DNA of 64,000 nt, from contig OY728147.1 in NCBI GenBank assembly GCA_963277665.1, positions 1,258,781,424 through 1,258,845,423 on the forward strand. The letters are read 5' to 3'. How positions within the stretch are numbered: the first letter of the stretch is position 1; every line of letters starts with the position of its first letter. The position numbers and the translations under genes were made by a program. Positions 13,340 through 23,530 of the stretch are shown one piece after another. This DNA is from Viscum album. Taxonomy: Eukaryota; Streptophyta; Magnoliopsida; Santalales; Viscaceae. Below the pieces are notes generated by a model that was not told the origin of the DNA, ran no database searches, and was given only the letters and a program-made list of their open reading frames with translations.

Positions 13340-14250
13340 TTTCAAAATTTATACTAAGTGTGTCCTAAAATTTTACAAAGCTCACAATAAAGAGGCATGT
13401 GTTCATATTCAATTAAGACCTCAGTTTTGTAGTCATTTTTTATGAATAAAATAACTTCCAGGATATTAGCAGTAATATATACATCCACAATAACCCTATC
13501 ATATAATCTGATTTCAGCATTTACGGTTCTTTGATCAATTTTGAGAGGGGTACCTATGCTAGAGGAAATGTAATTCAAAATATTTGGATGCCAGAAATAC
13601 CAGTTTATTCTGCGAAGCCTAACCGAGATTTGAGCCATTATGTTCCTATTGTTATGAGGATTGAACATGTAAACCCTTTCAGAGATGCCAAAAACTCCCG
13701 GTTTGAGTTGAAGGTTCCCAAGTTTCTAGACACTATCAAGGGAATCTTACGATTTTAATATAATATTGAAATAACCTTTTTCAATTGGGATAATTTTCTA
13801 ATTTGAAAATCCCCAGACATTTTCAAACCTATCTTTTCAATCCGACTTAGTCCATGGCTTATTACCTTTTATATATATAATATGAACTATAAGCGAGAAC
13901 TTACGAAGTTGTGAGCATTGTTGAAGCGATTTGGGGTCAGCTTCAACTGAAAATCTTCCATCCTTGAGTCTCTTTTAAAGAAGAACCATCTTTGAGGTTT
14001 CATTACATAGATATGTGCCTATAAGTGCTTCCAAGAAGGAGATTACTTTGGGCCTTTTGATTGGTAAGACTTCCTTAGTACGTGTTTTGATAATCGTACA
14101 TTCGAAATTATTTTCCCATTCGGGAGCAAAACCCTCCGTGAGGCTACAGGGGTGATGATTCTGCAAAAAATATTTTGTGCGATGATGAAAACCCCTATGA
14201 GCTACTGGGAACTTGGGAGATCCATCTCCAGGTTCTATTGTATGTGACAT
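13340..14250 (-). pseudogene. LINE ORF1: DUF4283-like domain with CCHC knuckle
   Basis: The reading starts near 14250 (MSHTIEPGDG) and passes through GRFSVEADPKSL (near 13955), a tract of stops, and then a good open stretch at 13354-13668. The latter contains IGTPLKIDQRT and ends in YEHMPLYCELCKILGHT. That is the usual end of the plant L1 ORF1 DUF4283 region, where 'YExxPxYCxxCxxxGH' leads into a zinc knuckle. The protein would bind LINE RNA in a ribonucleoprotein. The start is uncertain because the 5' end is decayed, and at least four stops interrupt the frame. Confidence 0.75.
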
Positions 14251-14267
14251 GCTTTTTAGGTATGTAC

Positions 14268-15990
14268 TTAATCATATTGAAATAAAGAAAGAAAATAGAA
14301 TATATGTATATCTGTTTATAATATCATTACAATAGAATTATTATGTCATATATATCATATATGTTCATCAAAACCATCTTTAATAAATTCCATGTATTGT
14401 GTGAAGAAAGAACATTGATTTGAGGGGGCAGTAGTCTACATTTCCCCAAAAGAAATTACCGTATTTACACAAAATGGAAAGTATAATGATAGGTGTTATA
14501 AAAGAATTAAATAAAAATAAATAAATAATATTTTTTTCATATTCATATATCAAATATAAACATCTTATCTATCATAATTTTCATCCCTGAGATGCGGTAA
14601 TGAGAAAATAAACAATCCTCGTTTTGTGAGGTGGTAGTTCGTCACACATATAAATAGTGTGATCCTTAACCATTAGATGAATATTTGTGTAAGTGTAGGT
14701 AGAGCCTTTAGAAATTTTTTTTATATTTACTATATTGGTTTTTTGTATTAAAATTGACTAAGGAGATTTGAGGGGTATTAAAATGAAAATAATATAATGG
14801 AGCTTGATGAATGATGTTATATCACTTTGGTTAACTCCTTTTAGTTTCCACCAAAGGGATTCCTTAGATTGCATTATTCTAAAAGGAAGTATTAAATAAT
14901 TATATAATGGATTTTGGGATGTGTATTATTTAGATATTGGCAGAACCTATGTGGTTTGAGAGGTGTGAGGAAGTGGAAGACGTGGTGGCCTTTTAATGGG
15001 TAGGGAAAGGACACGCATTGTATTTTTTTAAACAAGTTTGTTGCACCCACATTTTTACAAAAAAAGACCTAAAATACAAAAAAATTATCAATAATTTCTG
15101 ATTAATGGAAGAATAATTTTCTTCAAATGGTTTTAGGACAAGTGGATTGGTTATTTGGGCCATGAAATTTATCGTTTATTCCCATGAAAACCTTAATATT
15201 ACCTTAATTTATATAATTAATATTAACTATGCTCACAAATATTTTTTGTCAAAAAATAATTTTACCTTATTATAAAATATATGTTATCATTATTCAAAAT
15301 ATATGATACATTTTTTTAAATTCCAATCACATGATTGGAAGAAATTAATTTAAAAATAATCACATATAATGGACAACAATGCTGGTTTTTAAATTAAAAA
15401 CGTTCAAAATATTTCTATGATTTTATATTCAATTTCAATGGGAAATTAATTAAATATACATAAATTTAAATAAATAAAACATTCATAATAAGATAATTTA
15501 CATATTCTGAATTAAAAAATTATGTTTCTTTATCAATTTAAATTTCCAAAAGTTTCTATAATTAATTTTAATTTTGTTTATCAATGGACATAAAAAGTAT
15601 TTCATTTTATAAAATTGTATTTTTAAATGTATAAAGACTTAACAAAAAATTATAATTTTCATTATAAATATCGTTTATTTATATAAATAAAATATAAATA
15701 ATTTTTTGAAATAATTTATTACTATTCATATTACTAGGTTTAATGGCTAGGTTATAACTATAATTTTTAAATAATTACAAAACAATGTTTCTTAGAAATT
15801 CAATGTTGCATGTAACATACACCATTTCGGTGATGTGTGTAGTTCAAGATAAACATGGTTTTACATATAATTCAAGAAAAAATATTACATTAATATAAAA
15901 AAATATTTTTAGTTTTGTGTGGAATCAAATATATTAGATGGTTAAATTAATTGGAAAAAAATATATTTTAAAAAATCATAGGGTGTTAAA
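14268..15990 (-). repeat. Element B 3' LTR, right piece (U3 and promoter side)
   Basis: Continues the LTR after the LINE and aligns with 55148-56739 and 59694-59951. On the minus strand the LTR begins at 15990 with TTTAACACCC, matching the start of D's LTR. A degenerate TATA (ATTAAAAGG) lies near 14990, followed by a leader-like CCACCACGTCTTCCACTTCC that aligns with the leader after D's TATA. The paired 5' LTR copy has a better TATA. Confidence 0.7.
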
Positions 15991-16026
15991 TTCAATCCCC
16001 TTAAAATTAATTTCCCCTAAAAATTC
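15991..16026 (-). other. Polypurine tract region, element B
   Basis: Read on the minus strand, this stretch (AGGGGAAATTAATTTTAAGG and on to the LTR) lines up base by base with the region before D's 3' LTR (27390-27428), including the GGGG run. It sits exactly at the 3' LTR boundary. Confidence 0.7.
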
Positions 16027-16039
16027 ACCTAGGTCATTA

Positions 16040-16920
16040 AATTTTTACTACGTTAAAGTTCCTCTCATAGAAACCCACATCATAAAAATAAATACTAAAA
16101 ATTTATAAAATAAAGCTTGAACCATAAGAATTACACAAAGTAACTCATAACTAGATTTCCACGTATGAAAACATTGGTGGGAAGTGAAACATTGGTATAG
16201 AAGAAAAATAAAACCACCAAGTTCAAATTGAGAGTGATATCTAACATGGTTAGTATAAAGTCAATAATCAAAATTCCATAACTCAAAGAGTATTTAAAAT
16301 TTTCATTGATATCATTAGAAATAATTATAACATTATGAACTTTTATTTCACAATTCATTAAAAAGTGTTAATAGTTTTAACAAGGATATATACTTACTTG
16401 ATTTCAACACAATCACACCCTTTTTGTGGCTTGATCGATTTTGAATTCATCACTTATTCCAAGAAATGAAGGTGAATTATTTATTCCTAAAGCACTAAAA
16501 AATTATAACATCCATAAACAAAATGATAGTTCATTCCATCTATCTTTATAATAAAAAAATTTATCACAGGTTATGTAATATTCATATATCCACATATGGT
16601 GAGATAATACTTTAATCTCATAATATTCATCATAATTTTAGCATAAAATTTCTGTAAATGGATAACCTTGTAACCCTTCCAAAATATAATTCACCATTTA
16701 TTCCTTAAATAAGATTTTATCTTATACCAAAAATAATTTCATTCATAACTTGGGTATATACTTGTTTTCATGGAATATAAAATGTGATTTTGTTATTCGA
16801 TAATCCATATAGGGGAAGATAATCACCTGAAATCTTACCAAATAATGAATAATAATATTTTCGTAGTGATTATTCATATAAAATGAAACCTCAAATTCCC
16901 AACTAAGGTGGGGAGGATTA
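16040..16920 (-). pseudogene. Element B second internal region: conserved non-gag ORF remnant
   Basis: I do not recognise this product. Minus-strand 16285-16135 aligns with plus-strand 27141-27280 of element D, and the same codon frame gives similar residues in both. Shared positions include DY..L, HV.YHS, EL.G.IFL, TWK.S and the following EL. A second weaker match pairs 16590-16540 with about 26395-26440 of D (LSHHMW against ISHDIW). The region lies between gag and the polypurine tract, where autonomous relatives carry pol. B has stops in the frame. Possible readings are a family-specific accessory ORF or a captured host fragment. Confidence 0.45.
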
Positions 16921-16929
16921 TAATTTCCT

Positions 16930-18042
16930 AATTATCATGGTTCAATTAATCTGTAATAATATATTAATATTTCCCATTTTACTTGGAATTGAATGGTTTT
17001 TGAGTCTTATAATTCATATTAGTCCTTGGATTGGGTCACTAGTTATCATAATAGTCAAACACCATGCAATTGAAACACTGAAGTGTGGGGGTTCATTCTA
17101 TAGGGATTTCTCACTATTTTGATCATAGGTAACTTTATATCACAGGTTTTTCATTCAACAACTAAATGAACTTCTCTTCCACAATTAAAAAATTTAGTAG
17201 ACCCCTTAAGGTAATTCCTTTCATGTTTCTTCCCACATTGTGCATAATGGAAGGCTCGTTTTATTTTCTGCATGATCGTTAGATATTTCATTGAAATCCG
17301 TCTTCCTTGTCTTGTCAAAATCATGATATTGATAAAAAAATCCAACCACCATTTTCACCATTATAACACATTTAAAAACTTATTCATTGTTACTAAATTC
17401 CCTTTCTTCTAATTCCTTCCTAAGACTAGGTTTTAGGCCACCAAAAAATTAATAAATTTTTCATTCAATTTCAATGATAATAACTGAATATTACCTCAAA
17501 AGACATGTAAATTTTTATTCATAGGCATGATAAGATTCATTATAATTATACCTAAAATCATAGAATTAATTTTTCATATTTAAATGAAGAATATGATGAG
17601 TTTACTTATTGAAAAATAATTTATTGAAATATTTGCAATACATGGATTCAATGTTGTCTTGTTTCAGTGTATTCTTGGTAATATTTCACCACGGATTGGC
17701 TTCACCTTCTAATCCATAGACATCTATAATGAATTTTTCATCTTCTGAACATTGGATAATGTATGATATATATTTAGTGGTATGGCTCTATTTTTTACCA
17801 AATAGTTGATCATAATAGTGGCTAAAATAATAAAGATGTTGCTTCATGAAAGACTCAATAGAATGTTGAGCCATCTTTTTCTCATTTGTTAGTCCAACAA
17901 GATTCATAGCATGAGAAATTTGTGTGATAATGGAAAAAATATTTTTTATTTCAGATCCCATAGAATTCATTTTTTCCGGAGGACAATTATTATATTATTT
18001 TCTACAATCACCACAAACATGGTTCCATTAGGTTCAATCCAT
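16930..18042 (-). pseudogene. Element B gag
   Basis: Minus-strand gag. The start is placed at 18042 because its context (TTTTAGCC then ATG) aligns with the gag start of element D. The retrotransposon-gag core is visible: YGLEGEANPW near 17715 (followed by TGA where the family has Trp), then an F..LF..K stretch, and GGLKPSLRKELE near 17425. The knuckle region at 17151-17345 reads CAQCGKKHERN followed by FFNCGREVH. This corresponds to the CxxCGxxHxGxC and CFxCGxxGH motifs of Tekay-like gags with cysteines missing. Several stops interrupt it. Gag would form the RNA-packaging particle. Confidence 0.7.
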
Positions 18043-18571
18043 TGGCTAAAACTGAAAGCATAGAGTAAGAAAATGTTATCATTATGAGTAACCACATAAT
18101 CATGAAAACCCAGTTATAGGATTTCTAAATTAAGAAACTATATTAAATATATGACACCATAGTTTTGTCCTAGTTTTTTCATATCCATCATATATTTAAA
18201 TTATTCATGATGGTTTGTGAAGAGGTTGTGAATTTTCAAAGAATATCCCCCATGACTGTCAATCCTGGAGTTTAACAAGGGATGTTGTCATGTACTGGGA
18301 TACATCATTTCTTGTCGGACACACCTTGTTATAGATTTTACCGCTTGGTACATTTGTTCTAGTCCCACTTCCACTTCTAGTATCCAGACATGGATGTATT
18401 TCTAGAAAAACACTCGCTCTAACCTTTACCAAAATTCAAGGCATTTTCATATACTTTTACACATCCTAAAACTTATCCTTAGAGACATTCAAAGAAATAT
18501 CCTTATAAATTTACCTAGGGTTGTCACTAAATTTTACTCATCCTAGTTTCCAAAGGATGACTAAACCTTTA

Positions 18572-18584
18572 CTCTGATAACAAC
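18572..18584 (-). other. Primer-binding site, element B
   Basis: Read on the minus strand this is GTTGTTATCAGAG, one base off the TTGGTATCAGAG site complementary to initiator tRNA-Met. The bases after it (TAAAGGTTTAGTCA) match those after D's PBS. It abuts the LTR end at 18585. Confidence 0.75.
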
Positions 18585-19498
18585 TATAACACACAAGTGT
18601 TAACCTACAAATATATTACATCACTTTTGTAGAATAATTAGAATATTACAAAAACATATGCCTGTTACCATATAAGTTAAGTGATTTTTCAAACATGGAA
18701 CCATAAACATTGGTAAATGAGTAAGATACATTATATCCCACTATGTTCTCTATGACTATTATGCTTCTAATACTCATCATACTTAATACATATCTTTATA
18801 ACCTGAAGAAGGAAACATAAATACCGGTGATTTCAAATGCTTAGTAAGGGAAAACAAAGCAAATATATAAACATAATCATGAGCATAAGGTTATGACAAC
18901 ATGATCATGAATATATAATGACATTTTTTATGTATAAAATATCATATAAACGATCCATGTAATATTGGAAGTTCATAAGACATGAATCATATGGAAATAA
19001 AAATATAATCCATGACAGAATAACATAGGAATAAAACATGTAATTTTTAGTATATACATAATCTTATCGAAAACACTATGTCAAGGATTCCTCCCAAGAC
19101 CTTCATAACATGTAAGTCTTGAGATATTCACTCATGTACCTACTTTGGGAATTAAAATCCATCCTATGTACCCTCTTATTTCGATCTTGGGATGACCTTC
19201 TATGCACCCTATTGTTTCATGATTAAGATTCCCTCTAGTTTTGAGTCTAGGGATGCCCTTCCCTGAAAACCTATTATTTTGGGCTTGGGATTCCATCCTG
19301 TATACCCTATTAGTTTATAAAGTATTTATCACTACCCAATGCATTTAAGGGATATATAGTTCCCACCCATATCATAATAACATCATTCATACATGTGCCA
19401 CAAAATAAAAAAAACATTCACTATATCATGACCCAGAAAAATAGATGATATCATAACCCATAAAATGAAATGTGTATTACAAATATTTAATCATATTT
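18585..19498 (-). repeat. Element B 5' LTR, piece 1 (U5 side)
   Basis: Aligns with 5253-6160 of B's 3' LTR over its whole length and stops abruptly at 19498, where element A begins. It contains a strong acceptor-like sequence on the minus strand, TTTCCTTCTTCAG|GT, ending at 18803. The LTR resumes at 53246. Confidence 0.75.
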
Positions 19499-19632
19499 TG
19501 ACAAACTGACTACAGTTACCCTCAAACCTAGAACCTGACACAATCCCTAACATACCCGAAGGGAATTCCTGATCCCCATGGGCTTGTGACAAGAAATTGG
19601 GAATTGAACAACAAAATAGAGAGAATGATTAT
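19499..19632 (-). repeat. Element A 3' LTR, piece 1 (terminal U5)
   Basis: Aligns with 51188-51320 of A's 5' LTR; both contain GTTACCCTCAAACCT and CCCATGGGCT. On the minus strand a GTGTCAG|GTT acceptor-like site lies near 19530. The piece ends at the insertion of solo LTR F. Confidence 0.7.
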
Positions 19633-20919
19633 TGTAATATACTGAACTGGATTCCAATAAACTAGTGCTCTGAATCGTTGGGTTATAAGGCCTCAAGAAT
19701 GCCTCCCCATATTCCAGAGGCTACAGACTTGTAGCGAGGTCCAGGGGTGTGATTGTGGGGAGACTATTCCCTCATACCATAATATGAAAACAGTGGAAAA
19801 AACTAAGTATCGTACACTATTGAAAGTAAACATTCTGAGAAAGCAGTAAACAACTAAGATAGAGCATATTATAATAATAATTGAAATTCTATAAAAGCCA
19901 AAATATCTATGCCATATAGTATAAATCTTTTCACTCATTGAGCTGACCATACAGATAAAAAAGAAAAAATGAAACTGAAAGTAAAAATTTTTGGTGCTAC
20001 TACTTACTATATGCCAAACCACATGCCTGATCTCCAGATACTATAAAACTGCACAATCCTAATCAATATAACCACTCAAGTACCTCTGTTCAATCATGAA
20101 ACACTAGGCCTTATCCCTATCCACCATGCAAGTTGTTCTAAACCTAAAAATCAGACAAAAGGTCTACACCTGCACCAAGGTGAGCTCGTATGGGGGATAA
20201 ATAATCTCAATAGGCCACCCCAATAATCAACTTGTAAATGTGCTGGTAAAATTGTATCTAAACGAAACGTGCTCAGTCAAGTTGAAACACAACCCAAAAG
20301 AGATTAAAACAAATGTGATCTCATAGTCGAACCTGGGGTCCACAATCCATGTCAACTAGGAAAGTTCCACCATGGATATCCATATCTATAGGAATATGCA
20401 TGTATATTACCATACCTATTCATATATACATAGATATGAAATTCATGCATAAGTATACCAAATAATATAAGGCAATAGCAGTCTATCCTTGGGCATGTAA
20501 TCACAATCACTTAGAAATCTTGACTAAGGGAATTGATCCGAACATCATACCACTCATTTAGTGTACCATTAAGTTGATCTATCAGTCCTTAATCATAATA
20601 TATATATATATACATATATATACCAGCTTAATCCAATTCCAGAAAATTCTATGATCAAGATAAATCACCAAATGGATACTCATCCTACGTGGGTTCACCC
20701 GTACTCGCCTCCAATCACCAACAAGGATATTGTATATCAATGGTCAGTCATGTAATGATCACTACTACCAGGGCCATGCCATAAAAAAATAAATGTCATG
20801 CCACAAAGGGCCAGATCTAAGGAACACATCCAAGGAATCCTCATGAAAAGTGAAGAACATAATGGGATGGATCCATGGAACTCAACCAAGGAATCCACAA
20901 GAAAAGTGTAGACCATGAA
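19633..20919 (-). repeat. Solo LTR F, left piece
   Basis: No coding domain. Open frames at 19693-20022 and 20737-21096 have no family motifs, and the second runs out of F into the start of D's LTR. Short repeated phrases such as AAGGAATCC recur here and at 31690-31740. That supports 20919 and 31656 having been adjacent before D inserted. Confidence 0.5.
20915..20919. repeat. Target-site duplication ATGAA, left copy (element D)
   Basis: ATGAA lies directly before D's 5' LTR and is repeated exactly at 31651-31655 directly after D's 3' LTR. Confidence 0.9.
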
Positions 20920-22760
20920 TGTAACACCCCGAGATTTCATGAAAAATGATCTTTTTAATTTCATTAATGTCTTGTGTTGTACGCTACACCAAAAGAATCT
21001 TTCACAACACACATCCTTGACTTTCCTTTCCTTAGATGCAATCACGACCTCCCTCGATAGCGTGTGTAGTACGCAATACCGAGTTTCACTAAACAACGAT
21101 ATGCTATTAAAATATTATTAAAACTAGCCATTATGAATAGTAATGACCACTTTTTAAAATTTTTTAAATTTTATTTTTCAAAATGGACTTTATTTTTGGA
21201 TTCGGAAAATCGAAATTAGCTTAGGGTGAAATTTTGCTACTTTTCGACTAACTTTCATTTTCTGATGAATATTGAAAATTACTAAATTTTAATTAAAAAA
21301 AACATTTTTAATCGAAATAATTAATAGTGATAAATTCTTAATTGGAGTGGTTTTAAAGTATATTTAGAATATATTTTTACAATTTTATACAATGTTGGTC
21401 ATTGGATGTAATTTCACATTTAAACCCGACATAAACAAGTGTCAATCTTTTAATAGTTATTATCTATTAAGAACACGCTATTTGTTTTGACGACGAGAAT
21501 TAATTTTTTAAATTAATTAGTACAACTAATATGTTTTGAATTTGGTAAAATAGACATCATTTTGGAGTTCATAATATCAAATATAGCTTAGGCCTAGGTT
21601 TTGATATTTTTTTGAAAACTTTTAATTTTTGATGAATAGTGAAACCACTAAGTGGTAGTTAAAAAAACTGAATTTTTCATAAAACTTAATTTTACCGCTT
21701 CTGTGAGTGGAATCTCAAAAAATCCGAGAGACACTGTTGATTTCAGTAAGTAAAATGTGGTTCAATGAGATGAAAATAATTTTTGGTGAATAGTAACTTT
21801 TTACTTTTATTTACCACGGTTAAAAGTAAAAAAGGGTAATTATGGGTAAAAATGATATTATTATTACCCTAAAACATGTCCTAATTCTATTGGATAAGTT
21901 TAATTCGACCAAAAACAACCTTAGGAAGAAAATATGACCATTTAGGCCCACTTATATTAGATTAGGACATTTATTATTAATTTATTTAAACAAGGGTTAA
22001 AATAGTTAAAATCAAAGTTTAATAACTAAATCATTTTTAATATAGGGTTATACATAAAATAAATTCGACTATAAATATTCATTAGAAATATAAAACTATT
22101 TCCTACATAATGATATTTTATTTTTAATTTTTAGACATTAAAAAAGTTAATTTATTTATGACACAAAATGATGCAGTAATTTTCTTATTAATGAAATATT
22201 GACATAATTGATGCTATAAATACCAAAATAAATGTAATTTAAGACTTTTTATGAATTAAACTAATTTTCTAGGTTAACATGACATGTTATTATTGATTTA
22301 ATTAACTTTTTTTGAACTAATGATTCTGTTATGAGTTTCACAAAAATCAATTACAAAATAGTGTCAAAATTGACATAAAATAATTTTTAAACAAAATATT
22401 ATATTATTAATTGTTATTTTATTCCTAAAAATCTAAGGTTCGGACAAATGACTTAGATAATGATATATTTATTAATAATAAACAACTTGGGGTTCTTTCG
22501 GCTTTTTATAGTAAGTTTATTAACCCTATAGTGTAAGAACACAAAAAGACACGATAAAAGTAAAATTATCTAACTTAAAGTTAAATATAAATGATAAGGT
22601 TAAAATAGGAACTTAAACTTGTCTAAATTAATTGGATGAGAGTATTTCGAGCCATCCCCACCTTATCTTCTAAATAAATCAATTTGGAGCTATTTAAAAC
22701 AGAATTTGGCTTTATAATAAAATAATATTTTTAGTTTTTTCAAAAGAGCCCCTCTCCTCC

Positions 22761-22770
22761 CTTGTAAAAG
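22761..22770 (+). promoter_or_regulatory. Degenerate TATA box, D 5' LTR
   Basis: CTTGTAAAAG here corresponds to CTTATAAAAG in the 3' LTR. A single A-to-G change disrupts the box in the copy that would drive the full element. Confidence 0.6.
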
Positions 22771-23105
22771 GGCACCTCCTACCTCTCTTCCTCACACCAC
22801 TTTGAGCCTTAAACATCGGCCAACCCTTGAAAAATTATATTCTCCACTTCCCTAGAAACATCCTAGAGGTCCTGGTCTTCTTCAAAGACCAATTTTATTG
22901 CCCTAAGAGGAGGACTCAAAGAGGCGCTTCAAAGAAGAGGTAATGTCCGTTACCGATTCTTTCAAATTTATTTCTTCTTCTACTTATTCTTTTTAGGTTT
23001 TTTCATTATGAAGTAATAACATCAGTATAACTCATATACTGATATGTTATTATAAGTATTAAACAACCCTCTTTCACCATCTATCCATCCTACAGAAAAC
23101 AAAAT

Positions 23106-23150
23106 CACCACGCGTGCGTACGTACGGAATACCGTCTCCACGCCGTGGTG
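23106..23150 (+). promoter_or_regulatory. Core hairpin 1 in D 5' LTR
   Basis: Arms CACCACG and CGTGGTG pair (7 bp), continued by CGTG/CACG with one bulge, around the core GTACGTACGGAATACCGTCTC. The core itself folds as ACGG-AATA-CCGT. The counterpart in the 3' LTR is at 29610-29656 with altered arms. Confidence 0.6.
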
Positions 23151-23288
23151 TAAACTATTTTCCACCACCACTTTACTTGGATGGGTATAATGGTGTACAT
23201 AATAACTATATATGATTATTTTAAAGTGATATTGATTCTTAAATAGTATACATACACTCCAATACAATTCCACAATCATGACAACGAT

Positions 23289-23336
23289 ATCATCGCTCGT
23301 GAGTACGTACGGACTACCGTCTCCACAACGCGATGA
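23289..23336 (+). promoter_or_regulatory. Core hairpin 2 in D 5' LTR
   Basis: Arms TCATCGC and GCGATGA pair (7 bp) around GTACGTACGGACTACCGTCTC, whose inner part folds ACGG-ACTA-CCGT. It lies 183 bp after hairpin 1. The 3' LTR copy is at 29795-29843. Confidence 0.6.
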
Positions 23337-23493
23337 GATTCATTCTCCATGTTAACCATTCATGAATGATTATAAAGTATATATAATATGTAATCATGAA
23401 ATATATGAAATAATAATACTACTGGATTTATGTATATATATATTTATGTCATCTACTTAATTCCACTCAATTCAATAAGGAACCGAAAACAGC

Positions 23494-23530
23494 GTTCATG
23501 CGTACGTACGGCCTACTGTCTCCATGAATG
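23494..23530 (+). promoter_or_regulatory. Core hairpin 3 in D 5' LTR
   Basis: Arms TTCATG and CATGAA pair (6 bp) around CGTACGTACGGCCTACTGTCTC, 205 bp after hairpin 2. The 3' LTR copy at 30002-30038 has CCGT restored in the core. Confidence 0.6.

Larger units (their letters stand above)
8057..14267 (-). mobile_element. L1-type LINE, near full length, decayed
   Basis: A 6.2 kb minus-strand non-LTR retrotransposon lies inside B's 3' LTR. The empty-site sequence is preserved in B's 5' LTR (about 55136-55149), which fixes both ends to within a few bases. Order from its 5' end (right): ORF1 with a DUF4283-like region and one CCHC-like knuckle, then ORF2 with endonuclease, reverse transcriptase, zf-RVT and RNase H. 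The A-rich 3' end appears on the plus strand as the T-rich 8050-8062. This domain set, with a C-terminal RNase H in ORF2, is typical of angiosperm L1 elements. Many stops and frameshifts make it inactive. Confidence 0.85.

Noticed and set aside
23494..23530. Hairpin cores as a CRISPR-like array
   Set aside because: Only three cores per LTR at 180-205 bp spacing with changing arms, in a plant retroelement; no array architecture.
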